DNA from: Hyphomicrobium sp.
GTDB taxonomy: Bacteria > Pseudomonadota > Alphaproteobacteria > Rhizobiales > Hyphomicrobiaceae
Assembly (NCBI RefSeq): GCF_003987855.1
Contig: NZ_RXIZ01000013.1
Location: forward strand, 51,731 to 115,730
Reading direction: 5' to 3'
DNA: 64,000 nucleotides
The notes under the pieces are model-generated. The model searched no databases. It was not told where the DNA came from and worked only from the letters and a program-made list of their open reading frames with translations. Each line of letters begins with the position of its first letter. Positions within the stretch are counted from its first letter, which is position 1. Shown here in pieces: positions 35,695 to 44,564 of this stretch. A program made the translations under genes and the position numbers.

Positions 35695-37998
35695 ATGGCG
35701 TCATCGAAATTGCGCGGCCTCGTTGTGGGCCTCGGAGTAAGTGCGGTTGCTGGACCGTTGTCTTCGGCGCTCGCGCAAACCGCTCCCGCCGCGACGCAAA
35801 CACCCTCACCGCCTGCGGCCGCCGCGCCGACTGCACCTGCTGAACTGCCGGATGTGGTGGTGGCTGAGCCGAGTGCGAAAGCGGCTTCGAAGACCAAAAA
35901 GGCGCCGTCCAAAGCCCGGACCGTTCCGGAGGCTGACAGTCCTTCATCTCCAGCCGCTGCGGACGCAGCGGCGAGCGAAGCTGAAGCTGCGAAAGATCCG
36001 TTTGTTTTCCAAACCAATGCCTTCAACGCGGCGCGGAAGGACATCTTCACGCAAGTCGGGACGACTTCATTTTCTTTCGACAGGGACGCGCTGCAGGCCT
36101 TGCCTCAGGGGACGCAAACTCCGGTCAGCAAGGCCCTTCTGCAGGCTCCGGGTGTCAGTCAGGATTCGGCGGCGAGCGGTCAGCTCCACGTGCGCAACGA
36201 GCACGCGAACCTGCAATACCGCATCAACGGGATTTTGCTTCCCGATGGAGTTTCCGGCTTTAGCGATGTGCTCGAGACGGGATTCATCAACAGTCTCTCG
36301 CTCGTCACGGGTGCGCTGCCGGCCGAGTACGGACTGCATACGTCGGGCCTCGTCGATATCACCACGCGTTCCGGAGCGCAGGAGCCGGGGGGAGCGATCA
36401 GCTTCTACGGCGGAAGCCGCGGCACCTTTACGCCAAGCATCGAGTACGGCGGGAGTACCGGGGCGGTCGATTACTTCTTCACCGGCCGCTATGTGATGAA
36501 TGAAGAGGGCATCGAAAATCCCACTGCGAGCTGGGACGCCATCCACGATCACACCGATCAAGAGAAGGGGTTCGGTTACGTCTCGGCGCTGCTCGACGAT
36601 TCGACACGGCTGAGCTGGATCTCCGGCGTCTCCGTGCAGAATTTTCAAATCCCCAACACGCCTGGCCTCGCGCCGAAGTATTCTGTGCCCGGCGTCCCTG
36701 GATTTGACTCCGCTCTTTTGAATGAGACGCAGTTCGAACAGAACTACTATGATGTCATCGCGCTGCAGAGGAAGATCGAGAACGGCGACTATCAGATTGC
36801 CTACTTTTCTCGTTACAGTGAGCTGCATTTCAATCCCGATGACATCGGCGATCTCGTCTTCAACGGCATTGCTTCCGATGTGCAGCGACGCAGCTTTCTC
36901 AACGGCTTGCAAGCCGACGGCTCGTATCGCCTGAACGCCTTCAACACGCTTAGGGCTGGTTTCACCGTCAGCGCCGAACAGACGAAGGCGATCAGCAATT
37001 CATCGGCGATTGCCAACGACGGCTCCGTCAGCAACGGTCTCTTCGATGAAACGTCGAAACTCGGCTGGCTGATCGGCATCTATGCCCAGGACGAAATTCG
37101 CCTCACAGACAAGCTTACCCTGAACGTCGGGCTGCGCTTCGACCAGATGTACGAATACGTCGATGCCAATCAGTGGAGCCCGCGCGTCAATCTTGAATAT
37201 CGGCCCTTCGCTGGCACGACGCTGCATGCGGGCTACGCGCGCTACTTCACGCCGCCGCCGCAGGTCGCCTCAGGTCCAACGAATGTGGCCCTCTTCGATG
37301 GAACGGTGGCGGCGAGCAGTTGCCCGGTAGGCGGTTGCGGATTGGTTCAGCCGGAACGGTCGCATTACTTCGATGCAGGCATTACGCAGACGATCTTCCC
37401 GGGGCTCGAGGTTGGAGTCGATGCTTACTACAAACTTGCGCGTGATCTTCTCGATGACGGGCAGTTCGGCGCCGCACTCGTTCTCGATGCCTTCAACTAC
37501 GAGAAGGCTGTGAACAAGGGTATCGAAATTACGACGAAGTACAACTGGGGGAATTTCAGCGCTTATGGCAACGTCGCCATCGGTCAGCAGAAGGGCAAGA
37601 ACATCGTCTCCAATCAGTTCCTGATTGGTGCGGACGATCTGGCGTACATCGCCGACCACTACATCTTCACGGATCATTCGCAGACGATCACCGCGTCGGC
37701 CGGCTTCTCGTATATGTGGGATGGGACGCGTCTTAGCGTGGACATGATCTACGGGAGCGGACTGCGCACCGATACAGGCATTCCCAATGGCGGGACGGTG
37801 CCCGCCTATACGCAGGTCAATCTCGGCATCTCGCACGAGTTCGACAATCTTTTCGCGAGTCCGACGACAGTGCGGTTCGATGTCGTCAATGTCTTTGACG
37901 AGATCTACGAGATCCGGGACGGACAAGGAATTGGTGTGTTCGCACCGCAGTACGGGCCGCGGCGCGGCTTCTTCGTGGGCGTGTCGCAGAAGTTCTGA
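35695..37998 (+). CDS. TonB-dependent outer-membrane receptor
   Basis: 767 residues. A signal peptide (GLVVGLGVSAVAGPLSSALA) is followed by a ~85-residue Ala/Pro/Lys-rich linker, then a plug domain (VSKALLQAPGVSQDSAASGQ, LHVRNEHANLQYRINGILLP, LVTGALPAEYGLHTSGLVDI) and a C-terminal barrel ending in aromatic VGVSQKF. Plug and barrel match TonB-dependent receptors, which take up siderophores, cobalamin, metals or sugars. The ligand cannot be read from the sequence; no tonB/exbBD or permease is adjacent. The gene ends at a bidirectional terminator. Confidence 0.9.
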   Translation: MASSKLRGLVVGLGVSAVAGPLSSALAQTAPAATQTPSPPAAAAPTAPAELPDVVVAEPSAKAASKTKKAPSKARTVPEADSPSSPAAADAAASEAEAAKDPFVFQTNAFNAARKDIFTQVGTTSFSFDRDALQALPQGTQTPVSKALLQAPGVSQDSAASGQLHVRNEHANLQYRINGILLPDGVSGFSDVLETGFINSLSLVTGALPAEYGLHTSGLVDITTRSGAQEPGGAISFYGGSRGTFTPSIEYGGSTGAVDYFFTGRYVMNEEGIENPTASWDAIHDHTDQEKGFGYVSALLDDSTRLSWISGVSVQNFQIPNTPGLAPKYSVPGVPGFDSALLNETQFEQNYYDVIALQRKIENGDYQIAYFSRYSELHFNPDDIGDLVFNGIASDVQRRSFLNGLQADGSYRLNAFNTLRAGFTVSAEQTKAISNSSAIANDGSVSNGLFDETSKLGWLIGIYAQDEIRLTDKLTLNVGLRFDQMYEYVDANQWSPRVNLEYRPFAGTTLHAGYARYFTPPPQVASGPTNVALFDGTVAASSCPVGGCGLVQPERSHYFDAGITQTIFPGLEVGVDAYYKLARDLLDDGQFGAALVLDAFNYEKAVNKGIEITTKYNWGNFSAYGNVAIGQQKGKNIVSNQFLIGADDLAYIADHYIFTDHSQTITASAGFSYMWDGTRLSVDMIYGSGLRTDTGIPNGGTVPAYTQVNLGISHEFDNLFASPTTVRFDVVNVFDEIYEIRDGQGIGVFAPQYGPRRGFFVGVSQKF

Positions 37999-38007
37999 AA
38001 AAACGAA

Positions 38008-38033
38008 AAGAGCCCGCCAAACGGCGGGCTCTT
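38008..38033. terminator. bidirectional rho-independent terminator
   Basis: AAGAGCCCGCC (38008-38018) and GGCGGGCTCTT (38023-38033) form a perfect 11-bp stem with an AAAC loop; an A-rich tract precedes it, serving the convergent minus-strand gene. It lies between two convergent genes. Confidence 0.85.
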
Positions 38034-38055
38034 CCAATTGTGCGCTAGTGATCGG

Positions 38056-38535
38056 TTATGGGTTCGTGGACGGCGCGGGCGTCGGGTTGTTAGCCGGCGT
38101 ATCCGTCGACGACGGGGTATTTGCAGCCGGGCCGTTCTTGCTTCCCGGCGCGCCTTGGACACCAGACGAGTCCTGCGAGGGCAGCGTCGACTTGTCGATG
38201 TTGGTGTTGTCGCCGCCTACACCCGTATTGCCGGACGAGGCACCGGTCGAAGATCCGGCCGCAGGCCCGTTCTTGCTGCCCGAGTCACCAGCGACGCCCG
38301 GGTTCGAGCTTTGCGGCGACATGGTCGTGCCGGAATTGTTCTGGGCGGAGGACGACGTCGTCGGCTGCGAAGCGGACGTGTCAGCCACCTTCTGGCTGTT
38401 GTTATAGAAATACCAGCCGCCGAAAACGATTGCGGCAAGGAATACGATGCCGACGATCAAAGAGCCGGTAGAACCACCAGCATCTTCTTGTCCGAGATTG
38501 CGGTCTTGGCCGGTCCGCGGATCTTCATATGTCAT
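38056..38535 (-). CDS. single-span membrane protein with repetitive Ser/Asn/Pro-rich tail
   Basis: 159 residues from ATG 38535, with a strong GGAGGAA ribosome binding site; the frame upstream is not needed. A short cytoplasmic part (YEDPRTGQDRNLGQEDAGG) precedes one membrane segment (SLIVGIVFLAAIVFGGWYFY). The outer part is low complexity, with GSKNGPAA occurring twice (in GDSGSKNGPAAGSS and APGSKNGPAANT). It might be a surface or periplasm-spanning spacer; its function is unknown. Confidence 0.7.
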   Translation of the reverse strand: MTYEDPRTGQDRNLGQEDAGGSTGSLIVGIVFLAAIVFGGWYFYNNSQKVADTSASQPTTSSSAQNNSGTTMSPQSSNPGVAGDSGSKNGPAAGSSTGASSGNTGVGGDNTNIDKSTLPSQDSSGVQGAPGSKNGPAANTPSSTDTPANNPTPAPSTNP

Positions 38536-38912
38536 GTTGTTTCCTCCGAATACCTGCGCCAAGAACGACCGGGGGCGGTTTCTGGTTCCTGCAACCGGGC
38601 GGGAATCGCACGTACTCGGCATTGCGCAGTGGAGATCGGCGGGGCTGTTGGTCATCACTGTTCGATCGGAGGCCCGAGGTCTGCTAGCTGCTGTTGCTAT
38701 AACTTGTGGATTTCCCGCGTCTTAGGCTGTCGGCGCCTCGCGCGCGTGCCGCATTGTCGTAATGGGATCAATGCTTGGCTTTCCGGCGCAAGTAACCAAA
38801 TTCTGTTTGCCGCTTCGTGGTTTGTGACTTCGCCCGCTTCGTCAAAGGCCTCTTGCCCAAAATCATTCCGCCGGATGATGATGCGTGGCGTAGAGGCGGG
38901 GACGTAGGGCGG
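38536..38912. other. divergent intergenic region
   Basis: 377 bp between the repetitive membrane protein gene (minus) and the glycosyltransferase operon (plus). It should hold both promoters. I see no strong inverted repeat or supported gene. Confidence 0.4.
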
Positions 38913-40211
38913 ATGGGCGAACACAAGACGGTCGCATTTTTTCCCGAGGCCGCTTACGGGCCGGCGCTTAATTCCGTGGGCATCGCGCAGGCAATCGAAG
39001 CGCGGGGGCACAAGGCCGTCTTCCTCTCCGATCCGGGCTTCCTCGATGTTTATCGCTCGTATGGTTTCGAAGCGCATCCAATCAATCTGTCCGAGCCGAT
39101 GCCTCCCGAACAGATGGCGAAGTTCTGGAGCGACTTCATCAACGGCCACATCCCCAATTTCAGAAAGTCGCCGTACGATCAGGTCGACAACTACGTGAAG
39201 GATTGCTGGACGGCGATCGTCGACAGCGCGAAATGGGCCCAAAAAGATCTGCCGGACACGCTGGCGCGATTAAATCCCGACCTCATCGCGGTCGACAACG
39301 TCATCCTGTTTCCGGCCATCAAGCAATTCGGGAAGCCGTGGGTCAGAATCATTTCCTGCTCGGAGAATGAAATCGACGATCCGGCGATCCCGCCGCATCT
39401 ATCGGGCTGTTCGGAGCACGATCGAGAGGGTCATCGCGCGTATCGAGCGCATTTCAATGAGGTGATCAAACCGATCCATGACGACTTCAACGGCTTTCTT
39501 GCGAGCTGCGGAGAAGCGCCTTATCCGATCGGGCAGTTCTTCGAAACATCGCCGTACATGAATCTCCTGCTCTATCCTGAGGCCGTGAAGTTCAAACGGC
39601 AGGAGCAGCTCTCGCCGGCGCAGTTTCAATATCTGGAAGGCTGCGTGCGCAAGGAGCAGCCGTATGACGTTCCAACGTTTGCGGCGAACAACGACAAGCC
39701 GCTTATCTATATCTCCTATGGAAGCCTCGGTGCCGGCGATACCGATCTGCTGAAGCGCATAATTGCAGCTTTCGCCAAGCTCCCCTATCGCGCCCTCGTC
39801 AACGTCGGCGACTACATCGACCAGTACAGCGAGGTGCCACCGAACGTCATCATCGACAAGTGGTTCCCGCAGCCTTCCGTCATTCCCCAGGTCGATGCCG
39901 TCATCCATCACGGCGGCAACAATTCCTTCACGGAGTGTCTCTACTTCGGCAAGCCTGCCATCATCATGCCCTACGTCTGGGATGGTCACGACAATGCAAC
40001 GCGCGTGGAAGAAACCGGGCATGGGTTCAAGCTTCCGCGCTATGATTGGACGGAAGAGGATCTCGCTGCGAAACTCAATGGGTGCCTGACCGACAGCGCG
40101 ATGCAGTCAAAGCTTGCGGCGACGAGCGCGCATATGCAGGCGCAAAATGGGCCGGCGAAAGCCGCGGACATTCTCGAGGCGCTGCTACGCCATGGACATT
40201 ACAACGCTTGA
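38913..40211 (+). CDS. UGT-like (GT1/MGT) glycosyltransferase
   Basis: 432 residues from ATG 38913, preceded closely by AGGGCGG. The N-terminal half binds the acceptor (TVAFFPEAAYGPALNSVGIA); the C-terminal half holds the nucleotide-sugar signature (LIYISYGSLGAGD, NVIIDKWFPQPSVIPQVDAV, HHGGNNSFTECLYFGKPAII). These are marks of the GT1 family that glycosylates lipids, natural products or toxins using UDP-sugars. Bacterial members are less common outside actinobacteria and streptomycetes. The following cupin gene starts inside its 3' end, so the two are cotranslated. The acceptor is unknown. Confidence 0.88.
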   Translation: MGEHKTVAFFPEAAYGPALNSVGIAQAIEARGHKAVFLSDPGFLDVYRSYGFEAHPINLSEPMPPEQMAKFWSDFINGHIPNFRKSPYDQVDNYVKDCWTAIVDSAKWAQKDLPDTLARLNPDLIAVDNVILFPAIKQFGKPWVRIISCSENEIDDPAIPPHLSGCSEHDREGHRAYRAHFNEVIKPIHDDFNGFLASCGEAPYPIGQFFETSPYMNLLLYPEAVKFKRQEQLSPAQFQYLEGCVRKEQPYDVPTFAANNDKPLIYISYGSLGAGDTDLLKRIIAAFAKLPYRALVNVGDYIDQYSEVPPNVIIDKWFPQPSVIPQVDAVIHHGGNNSFTECLYFGKPAIIMPYVWDGHDNATRVEETGHGFKLPRYDWTEEDLAAKLNGCLTDSAMQSKLAATSAHMQAQNGPAKAADILEALLRHGHYNA

Positions 40212-40581
40212 AATTTCGAACTCACGGAAAATGACAGTGAACACGCCCATCATTCGCAATCCCCTGGACGTCACCGATCTCGCAGATTGGGGTGTCATTC
40301 CGACAATGATCGAGGGGACTTCGCACACCTCCGGCAAGCTTCTTCACAAGAATGCAAACGGCGATTCCGAGTGCGGCATATGGGTGTGTACGCCGGGCAA
40401 ATGGGAGTGTCACGTCACACGCGACGAATTCTGCCATTTCCTTTCCGGGCGCTGCACCTATGTGCGCGATGATGGAGAGGTGATCGAGATTACGCCGGGA
40501 ACGGCGGCGTTCTTCCCGCAGGATTGGAAGGGCGTCTGCACGGTTCATGAAACCGTCCGGAAGGTCTACATGATCCGCTAG
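40192..40581 (+). CDS. cupin-domain protein (DUF861/cupin_3 type)
   Basis: 129 residues from ATG 40192, which overlaps the glycosyltransferase gene by 20 bases; an alternative ATG lies at 40231. The sequence ECGIWVCTPGKWECHV, then RDEFCHFLSGRCTYVRDDGE, then ITPGTAAFFPQDWKG follows the small-barrel cupin_3 pattern seen in ureidoglycolate-hydrolase-like and (S)-ureidoglycine aminohydrolase-like proteins. A single domain is present. The role beside a glycosyltransferase might be isomerisation or metal binding, but this is not shown. Confidence 0.85.
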   Translation: MDITTLEISNSRKMTVNTPIIRNPLDVTDLADWGVIPTMIEGTSHTSGKLLHKNANGDSECGIWVCTPGKWECHVTRDEFCHFLSGRCTYVRDDGEVIEITPGTAAFFPQDWKGVCTVHETVRKVYMIR

Positions 40582-40620
40582 CGCTCAGTTTGCGCGGCGC
40601 TGAACCCGGAGGATTATGCC

Positions 40621-41019
40621 ATGGCGCAGCAAACCGACAACGCGGCAAAGCCGATCAAAATTCCGGGCCCAGATCATCCGATCATCATCACCGAACACCG
40701 TGGCCGCGTGATCGTGACCGTTGCAGGCGAGGTGATCGCGGATACGCTGCACGCTCTTGCGCTGAAGGAAGCGAGCTATCCGCCGGTGCTATATATCCCT
40801 CGGGGGGATGTGAAGATGGCGCTTCTGGAGACAACGAGCCATACAACACATTGTCCGTACAAAGGTGCGTGCAGCTATTTCAGCATTGGCGGTGGCGAAG
40901 ATCGCGTGGTCAACGTGGCGTGGAGCTATGAAGCGCCCCATGAGGCGGTCGCGCAGATAAGAGAGTTCATCGCTTTCTATCCCGACCGCGTCGATCAGAT
41001 CGAAGAGCTAAGTCGATAG
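40621..41019 (+). CDS. DUF427 domain protein
   Basis: 132 residues, ATG with GGAGG upstream. The DUF427 signature is present: VTVAGEVIADTLHALALKEA, YPPVLYIPRGDVKM, HTTHCPYKGACSYFSIGG and WSYEAPHEAVAQIREFIAFY. Members are small beta-tent-fold proteins with no settled function. It is 39 bp after the cupin gene and most likely in the same operon, which ends at the adjacent terminator. Confidence 0.92.
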   Translation: MAQQTDNAAKPIKIPGPDHPIIITEHRGRVIVTVAGEVIADTLHALALKEASYPPVLYIPRGDVKMALLETTSHTTHCPYKGACSYFSIGGGEDRVVNVAWSYEAPHEAVAQIREFIAFYPDRVDQIEELSR

Positions 41020-41026
41020 TAGCATT

Positions 41027-41057
41027 CGGGCGCTCGCAATTTGCTTGCGCGCGCCCG
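41027..41057. terminator. strong terminator hairpin between convergent genes
   Basis: CGGGCGCTCGCAA (41027-41039) and TTGCGCGCGCCCG (41045-41057) pair at 12 of 13 positions with a TTTGC loop, seven bases after the DUF427 stop and before the convergent SDR stop. Confidence 0.75.
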
Positions 41058-41072
41058 TTGCTATTTGGCTGA

Positions 41073-42050
41073 TTAGAATCGTTCGCCGATCCAATCCTCA
41101 CTGTTGGCCCACAGCGCTTTGGCACGTTCCGGATCCAGCGCGTAACGTCGAACGCCGCCACTCAGGATGTCCATCTCGCCTTCGTTGATCGCGGCGACGT
41201 GGCAATCTTCGCAGTACTTGGCACCTACATCGTCGGCTGGAGCGACGAAGGCTGCCCAGACGGATGTCGCCGCGCCTTGCGGGATCGTTTTCCATTGGAA
41301 AGGTGGCCTGCCGAGATTGGCCTGCTGGGCGTTGATCTGTTCGAGCATCTTTTCGATCTCGTGCGGCTCGATGTGACGCGCGAGTTCGGTTCGAATGCCG
41401 CCCGGATGAATTGCAGTCGCCCGCACGCCTCGCGACTTATGCCGGCGATCGAACTCGACAGCGAACAGGATGTTCGCGGTCTTCGATCGGCCGTAGGCGA
41501 TCATAGGCTCATACGGCATGTGCTCGAAGTTGGGGTCGTCCAGATCGACGTCCGAATAGCGGTGTCCGGCGGAGGAGACGTTCACCAGTCGGCCGCCCGA
41601 TGCGATCAGCGGCGCGATACGATTGACGAAGGCGAAATGGCCGATGTGATTGGTGCCGAACTGTATCTCGAAGCCATCTTCCGTATGCCAGAACGGCGTG
41701 CGCATCACGCCAGCGTTGGCAATTACGACATCGAAGGGTCGTGCGTCTGCAAGAAGCTTGTCGGCGCAGGCGCGCACGCTCTTCAAAGACGCCAAGTCAA
41801 GTTCTGTGATCGTTATGCTGCCGCCGCCGCGCGTGGCTTCAGCGCGAGCTTCTGCCGTCGCGCGTTCGGCTTTCGCGAGATCGCGCGCGGTGCCAGTCAC
41901 TTCGGCACCATGCGCCGCCAATACGCGGGCCGTCTCAACCCCTAGCCCCGCGGACACGCCTGTCACCAGAACCCGCTTGCCTTTGAGGTCGACGCCATCA
42001 AGGACGTCGTCGGTCGTGGACGTTCTGCCGAACGCCAATGCTACTGTCAT
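41073..42050 (-). CDS. short-chain dehydrogenase/reductase
   Basis: 325 residues from ATG 42050, with AAGGAG upstream. The Rossmann motif TGVSAGLG is at 30-37, NAGV at 112-115, catalytic Ser near 160 (NVSSAGH) and Tyr186-x3-Lys190 (YGRSK). The length and the NFEHMPYEPMIAYGRSK wording fit the classical/retinol-dehydrogenase-like SDR group that oxidises or reduces alcohol/carbonyl groups with NAD(P). The divergent TetR gene and shared palindromic operator suggest it is induced by a ligand of that regulator, perhaps its own substrate. Confidence 0.92.
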   Translation of the reverse strand: MTVALAFGRTSTTDDVLDGVDLKGKRVLVTGVSAGLGVETARVLAAHGAEVTGTARDLAKAERATAEARAEATRGGGSITITELDLASLKSVRACADKLLADARPFDVVIANAGVMRTPFWHTEDGFEIQFGTNHIGHFAFVNRIAPLIASGGRLVNVSSAGHRYSDVDLDDPNFEHMPYEPMIAYGRSKTANILFAVEFDRRHKSRGVRATAIHPGGIRTELARHIEPHEIEKMLEQINAQQANLGRPPFQWKTIPQGAATSVWAAFVAPADDVGAKYCEDCHVAAINEGEMDILSGGVRRYALDPERAKALWANSEDWIGERF

Positions 42051-42124
42051 GACTGTCTCCTTCGTTGGACGCACGCCTCCGACGGCGACGATCCCTTGTC
42101 CGTCGACCTCGATGTGGCATAATA

Positions 42125-42160
42125 GGAGGGTGCCTCCGCTTATATACGGAGGCATCCTCC
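42125..42160. promoter_or_regulatory. palindromic TetR-type operator between SDR and tetR genes
   Basis: GGAGGGTGCCTCCG (42125-42138) and CGGAGGCATCCTCC (42147-42160) form an inverted repeat with a single mismatch around CTTATATA. Each arm is also a small palindrome, GGAGGnnnCCTCC, so two dimers could bind side by side. The site is 16 bases before the tetR ATG and 74 bases before the SDR ATG, and the spacer could be a -10 box. Autoregulation of both genes is the likely consequence. Confidence 0.75.
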
Positions 42161-42176
42161 GTTTATCAAGAAGGGT

Positions 42177-42764
42177 ATGCGCTTGGCGCGCGAAGAAGAC
42201 TCAGCCGGTCGGAAGGTGCGCGCGGATGCGGAGCGCAATCGCGAGCGCTTGCTGCAGGCGGCAAAGATCGCTTTCTCGGCAAAAGGCTCGGCGGCAAGCC
42301 TGGAGGAGATCGCGCGGGAAGCCGGCGTCGGCATCGGAACGCTCTACCGGCATTTTCCGACGCGCGATGCGTTGATCGAAGCCGTCTACCGTAACGAGGC
42401 CGGGCAACTTTTCGCAGCCGCCGAGCAATTTGCAGCGAAGCTACCGCCGGCGGAGGCGCTGCGCCAATGGTTGCTGGTGTCGGTCGATTATCTGGCGACG
42501 AAGCGCGGAATGTCGGAAGCGCTCAATTCACTCGTGGGCGGGACTTCGAAACTCTACGAGGCGTCCAGCACACGCTTGAAGGAGGTTTCTGCGATGCTGG
42601 TTGGAAACGCGATCGCAAGCGGTGACATCCAGCTCGATACCGAGCCGCTCGATCTTTTGCGCGCGCTTGCGGGCGTCGCGACGCTGAGCCCTGGTCCGTC
42701 GAGCACGGAAGCTGCCAAGCGCTTCGTCGATATCCTAATGGCAGGCATCTCGACGCGAACCTGA
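42177..42764 (+). CDS. TetR-family transcriptional regulator
   Basis: 195 residues. The N-terminal HTH is clear (RERLLQAAKIAFSAKGSAAS, LEEIAREAGVGIGTLYRHFP, TRDALIEAVYRNE), followed by a helical ligand domain (LLVSVDYLATKRGMSEALNS) resembling the TetR_C_33/SbtR-like group. The ATG follows AAGGG closely. It is divergent from the SDR gene and presumably represses it through the palindrome in between. Confidence 0.92.
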   Translation: MRLAREEDSAGRKVRADAERNRERLLQAAKIAFSAKGSAASLEEIAREAGVGIGTLYRHFPTRDALIEAVYRNEAGQLFAAAEQFAAKLPPAEALRQWLLVSVDYLATKRGMSEALNSLVGGTSKLYEASSTRLKEVSAMLVGNAIASGDIQLDTEPLDLLRALAGVATLSPGPSSTEAAKRFVDILMAGISTRT

Positions 42765-42793
42765 TGGGTTCGCGCCGGGATGCGCCGAGCAAA

Positions 42794-44221
42794 TCAATCG
42801 CCGTAGCCGACGATCCCCTTGATCTCGAGGAAGTCGTAAATGGCCCAGTCGGCGTATTCGCGCCCGTTGCCGGATTGCTTGTAGCCGCCGAACGGGGCCA
42901 TCGTGTCCCAGTCTGGATAGTTGAGGTAGACTGAGCCGGCGCGCATTTTCAGCGCAATGTCGCGAGCGTGCGCAATGTTCTTCGACTGTACGTAGGCAGC
43001 AAGGCCGTACACCGTGTCGTTGGCGATGCTCACCGCTTCGTCTTCGTCCTTGTAGGGCATGATCGACAGTACCGGCCCGAAAATTTCCTCGCGCGCGATG
43101 GTCATGTTGTTCGTGACGTTGCCGAAGACGGTCGGACGAACATAGAAGCCGCGGTTGAGGTTTTCCGGTCGCCCGAGGCCGCCGGTGACGAGCGTTGCGC
43201 CTTCGGCGATGCCAGCCTCGATCAGCCGCTGCACCTTGTCGAACTGGATTTGCGAGACGAGTGGGCCAAGAGCGCTCTTTTCGTCGCGCGGATCGCCCAC
43301 AGTGAAGGTTTCGGCTTCGGCCTTGGCGTAAGTCAGAGCGTCGTCGTGACGGTCGAGCGGAACCAGCATGCGGGTCGGCGCATCGCAGGATTGACCGGTA
43401 TTGCCGAAGCAGCCTTGAACGCCTTTACGCACGGCCGTTTCGAAATCGGCGTCAGGCAGGATGATGTTGGCGGATTTACCGCCGAGTTCCTGCGCCACGC
43501 GCTTGACCGTATCGGCAGCGGTCTTGGCCACGATGATGCCGGCGCGCGTCGAGCCCGTGAAGGAGACCATGTCGACATCGGGGTGACCGGCCATGATCTG
43601 GCCGACATCTGGGCCAGTGCCGTTGACGAGGTTGAAGACGCCTTTGGGCGTGCCGGCTTCTTCCATGATCTCCGCCCATATGATGCCGGAGATCGGCGCG
43701 ATCTCGGACGGCTTCAACACGGCGGTGCAGCCCGTTGCGATCGCGGGCGCGACCTTGCAGACGATCTGGTTGAGCGGCCAGTTCCAGGGCGTGATCAAGG
43801 CGACGACGCCGATCGGCTCTTTGACGATGGTGGTCGTGCCGCGTTTCTCGCTGAACTTGAACTGTTCGAGGCCGGCGATGGTCGCTTCCATATGCGCGCG
43901 GCCCGCCCAAGCTTGCGCGTCACGAGCAAAGGAGATCGGCGCGCCCATTTCGCGGCTCACGGCCTGAGCGATGTCCTCGAAGCGTCGATTGTAGATCTCG
44001 AGAATTTTGCGCAGGAGGGCGAGCCGATCCGTCACCGAAGTTTGCGAGAAGGAAGGAAATGCGGACTTGGCAGCCGCGACCGCTTTGTCGACGTCGGCCT
44101 TCGAGCCAACGGCGATCTTGGTGTAGGCTTCTTCAGTCGAGGGATCGATGACGTCGAGCGTGGCAGGGATGACGGGATCAACCCAGGCGCCGTCGATGTA
44201 GAATTTCAGATTGTTCGACAT
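42794..44221 (-). CDS. aldehyde dehydrogenase (NAD(P)-dependent)
   Basis: 475 residues from ATG 44221, with AGAGGAAAT upstream; the frame is open 60 more codons but those lack ALDH sequence. Catalytic residues are all present: Asn147 in PWNWP, Glu245 in VAQELGGKS and Cys279 in GQSCDAPTR. The class oxidises aldehydes to acids. Sequence around GQSCDAPTRMLV is typical of the broad-specificity group; the true substrate is unknown. Its stop lies 29 bases from the tetR stop, convergent. Confidence 0.93.
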   Translation of the reverse strand: MSNNLKFYIDGAWVDPVIPATLDVIDPSTEEAYTKIAVGSKADVDKAVAAAKSAFPSFSQTSVTDRLALLRKILEIYNRRFEDIAQAVSREMGAPISFARDAQAWAGRAHMEATIAGLEQFKFSEKRGTTTIVKEPIGVVALITPWNWPLNQIVCKVAPAIATGCTAVLKPSEIAPISGIIWAEIMEEAGTPKGVFNLVNGTGPDVGQIMAGHPDVDMVSFTGSTRAGIIVAKTAADTVKRVAQELGGKSANIILPDADFETAVRKGVQGCFGNTGQSCDAPTRMLVPLDRHDDALTYAKAEAETFTVGDPRDEKSALGPLVSQIQFDKVQRLIEAGIAEGATLVTGGLGRPENLNRGFYVRPTVFGNVTNNMTIAREEIFGPVLSIMPYKDEDEAVSIANDTVYGLAAYVQSKNIAHARDIALKMRAGSVYLNYPDWDTMAPFGGYKQSGNGREYADWAIYDFLEIKGIVGYGD

Positions 44222-44564
44222 ATTTCCTCTAAGCTCCGGGGCTGCTCCGGTCGCGGTCCGGTACGGGCGAGCGCACCATAGTGCGAGCCGCGGCCGCGGC
44301 CTTGACCGCGTGCGGGATGCGGCTGTCAATTCCAAAGCGCGGGCCGGTCGGGTCGCCTTGTTGTGATTATATGGAAGCAAGGACGCAAGAGGCTGGCGCA
44401 CTCGAAGTGCTGTGCGCAGAGCTGGTATGCCTGGAGAAGGAACGGCTCTCAGAGTGTGTGGCGAAGTGGAGAAACGATGGATTATTCCAGCGGCACGATC
44501 AGAAATTTTGGTAAGGACCCTGTGAGGGTCCCTACCGTCACGTGCGCATTGTGAAGTCGTCAGA
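44222..44564. other. intergenic region with a small hairpin
   Basis: 343 bp upstream of the aldehyde dehydrogenase gene and downstream of the EF-hand gene, both minus strand. GGACCC/GGGTCC with a five-base loop at 44515-44531 may end the EF-hand transcript. A 47-codon plus-strand frame at 44371-44514 has no ribosome binding site and is not called. Confidence 0.4.

Noticed and set aside
42968..44281. 437-codon antisense frame over the aldehyde dehydrogenase gene
   Set aside because: All catalytic ALDH residues are on the minus strand; the plus frame is a shadow.
44371..44514. 47-codon plus-strand ORF between ALDH and EF-hand genes
   Set aside because: There is no ribosome binding site and no recognisable feature; a hairpin overlaps its end.
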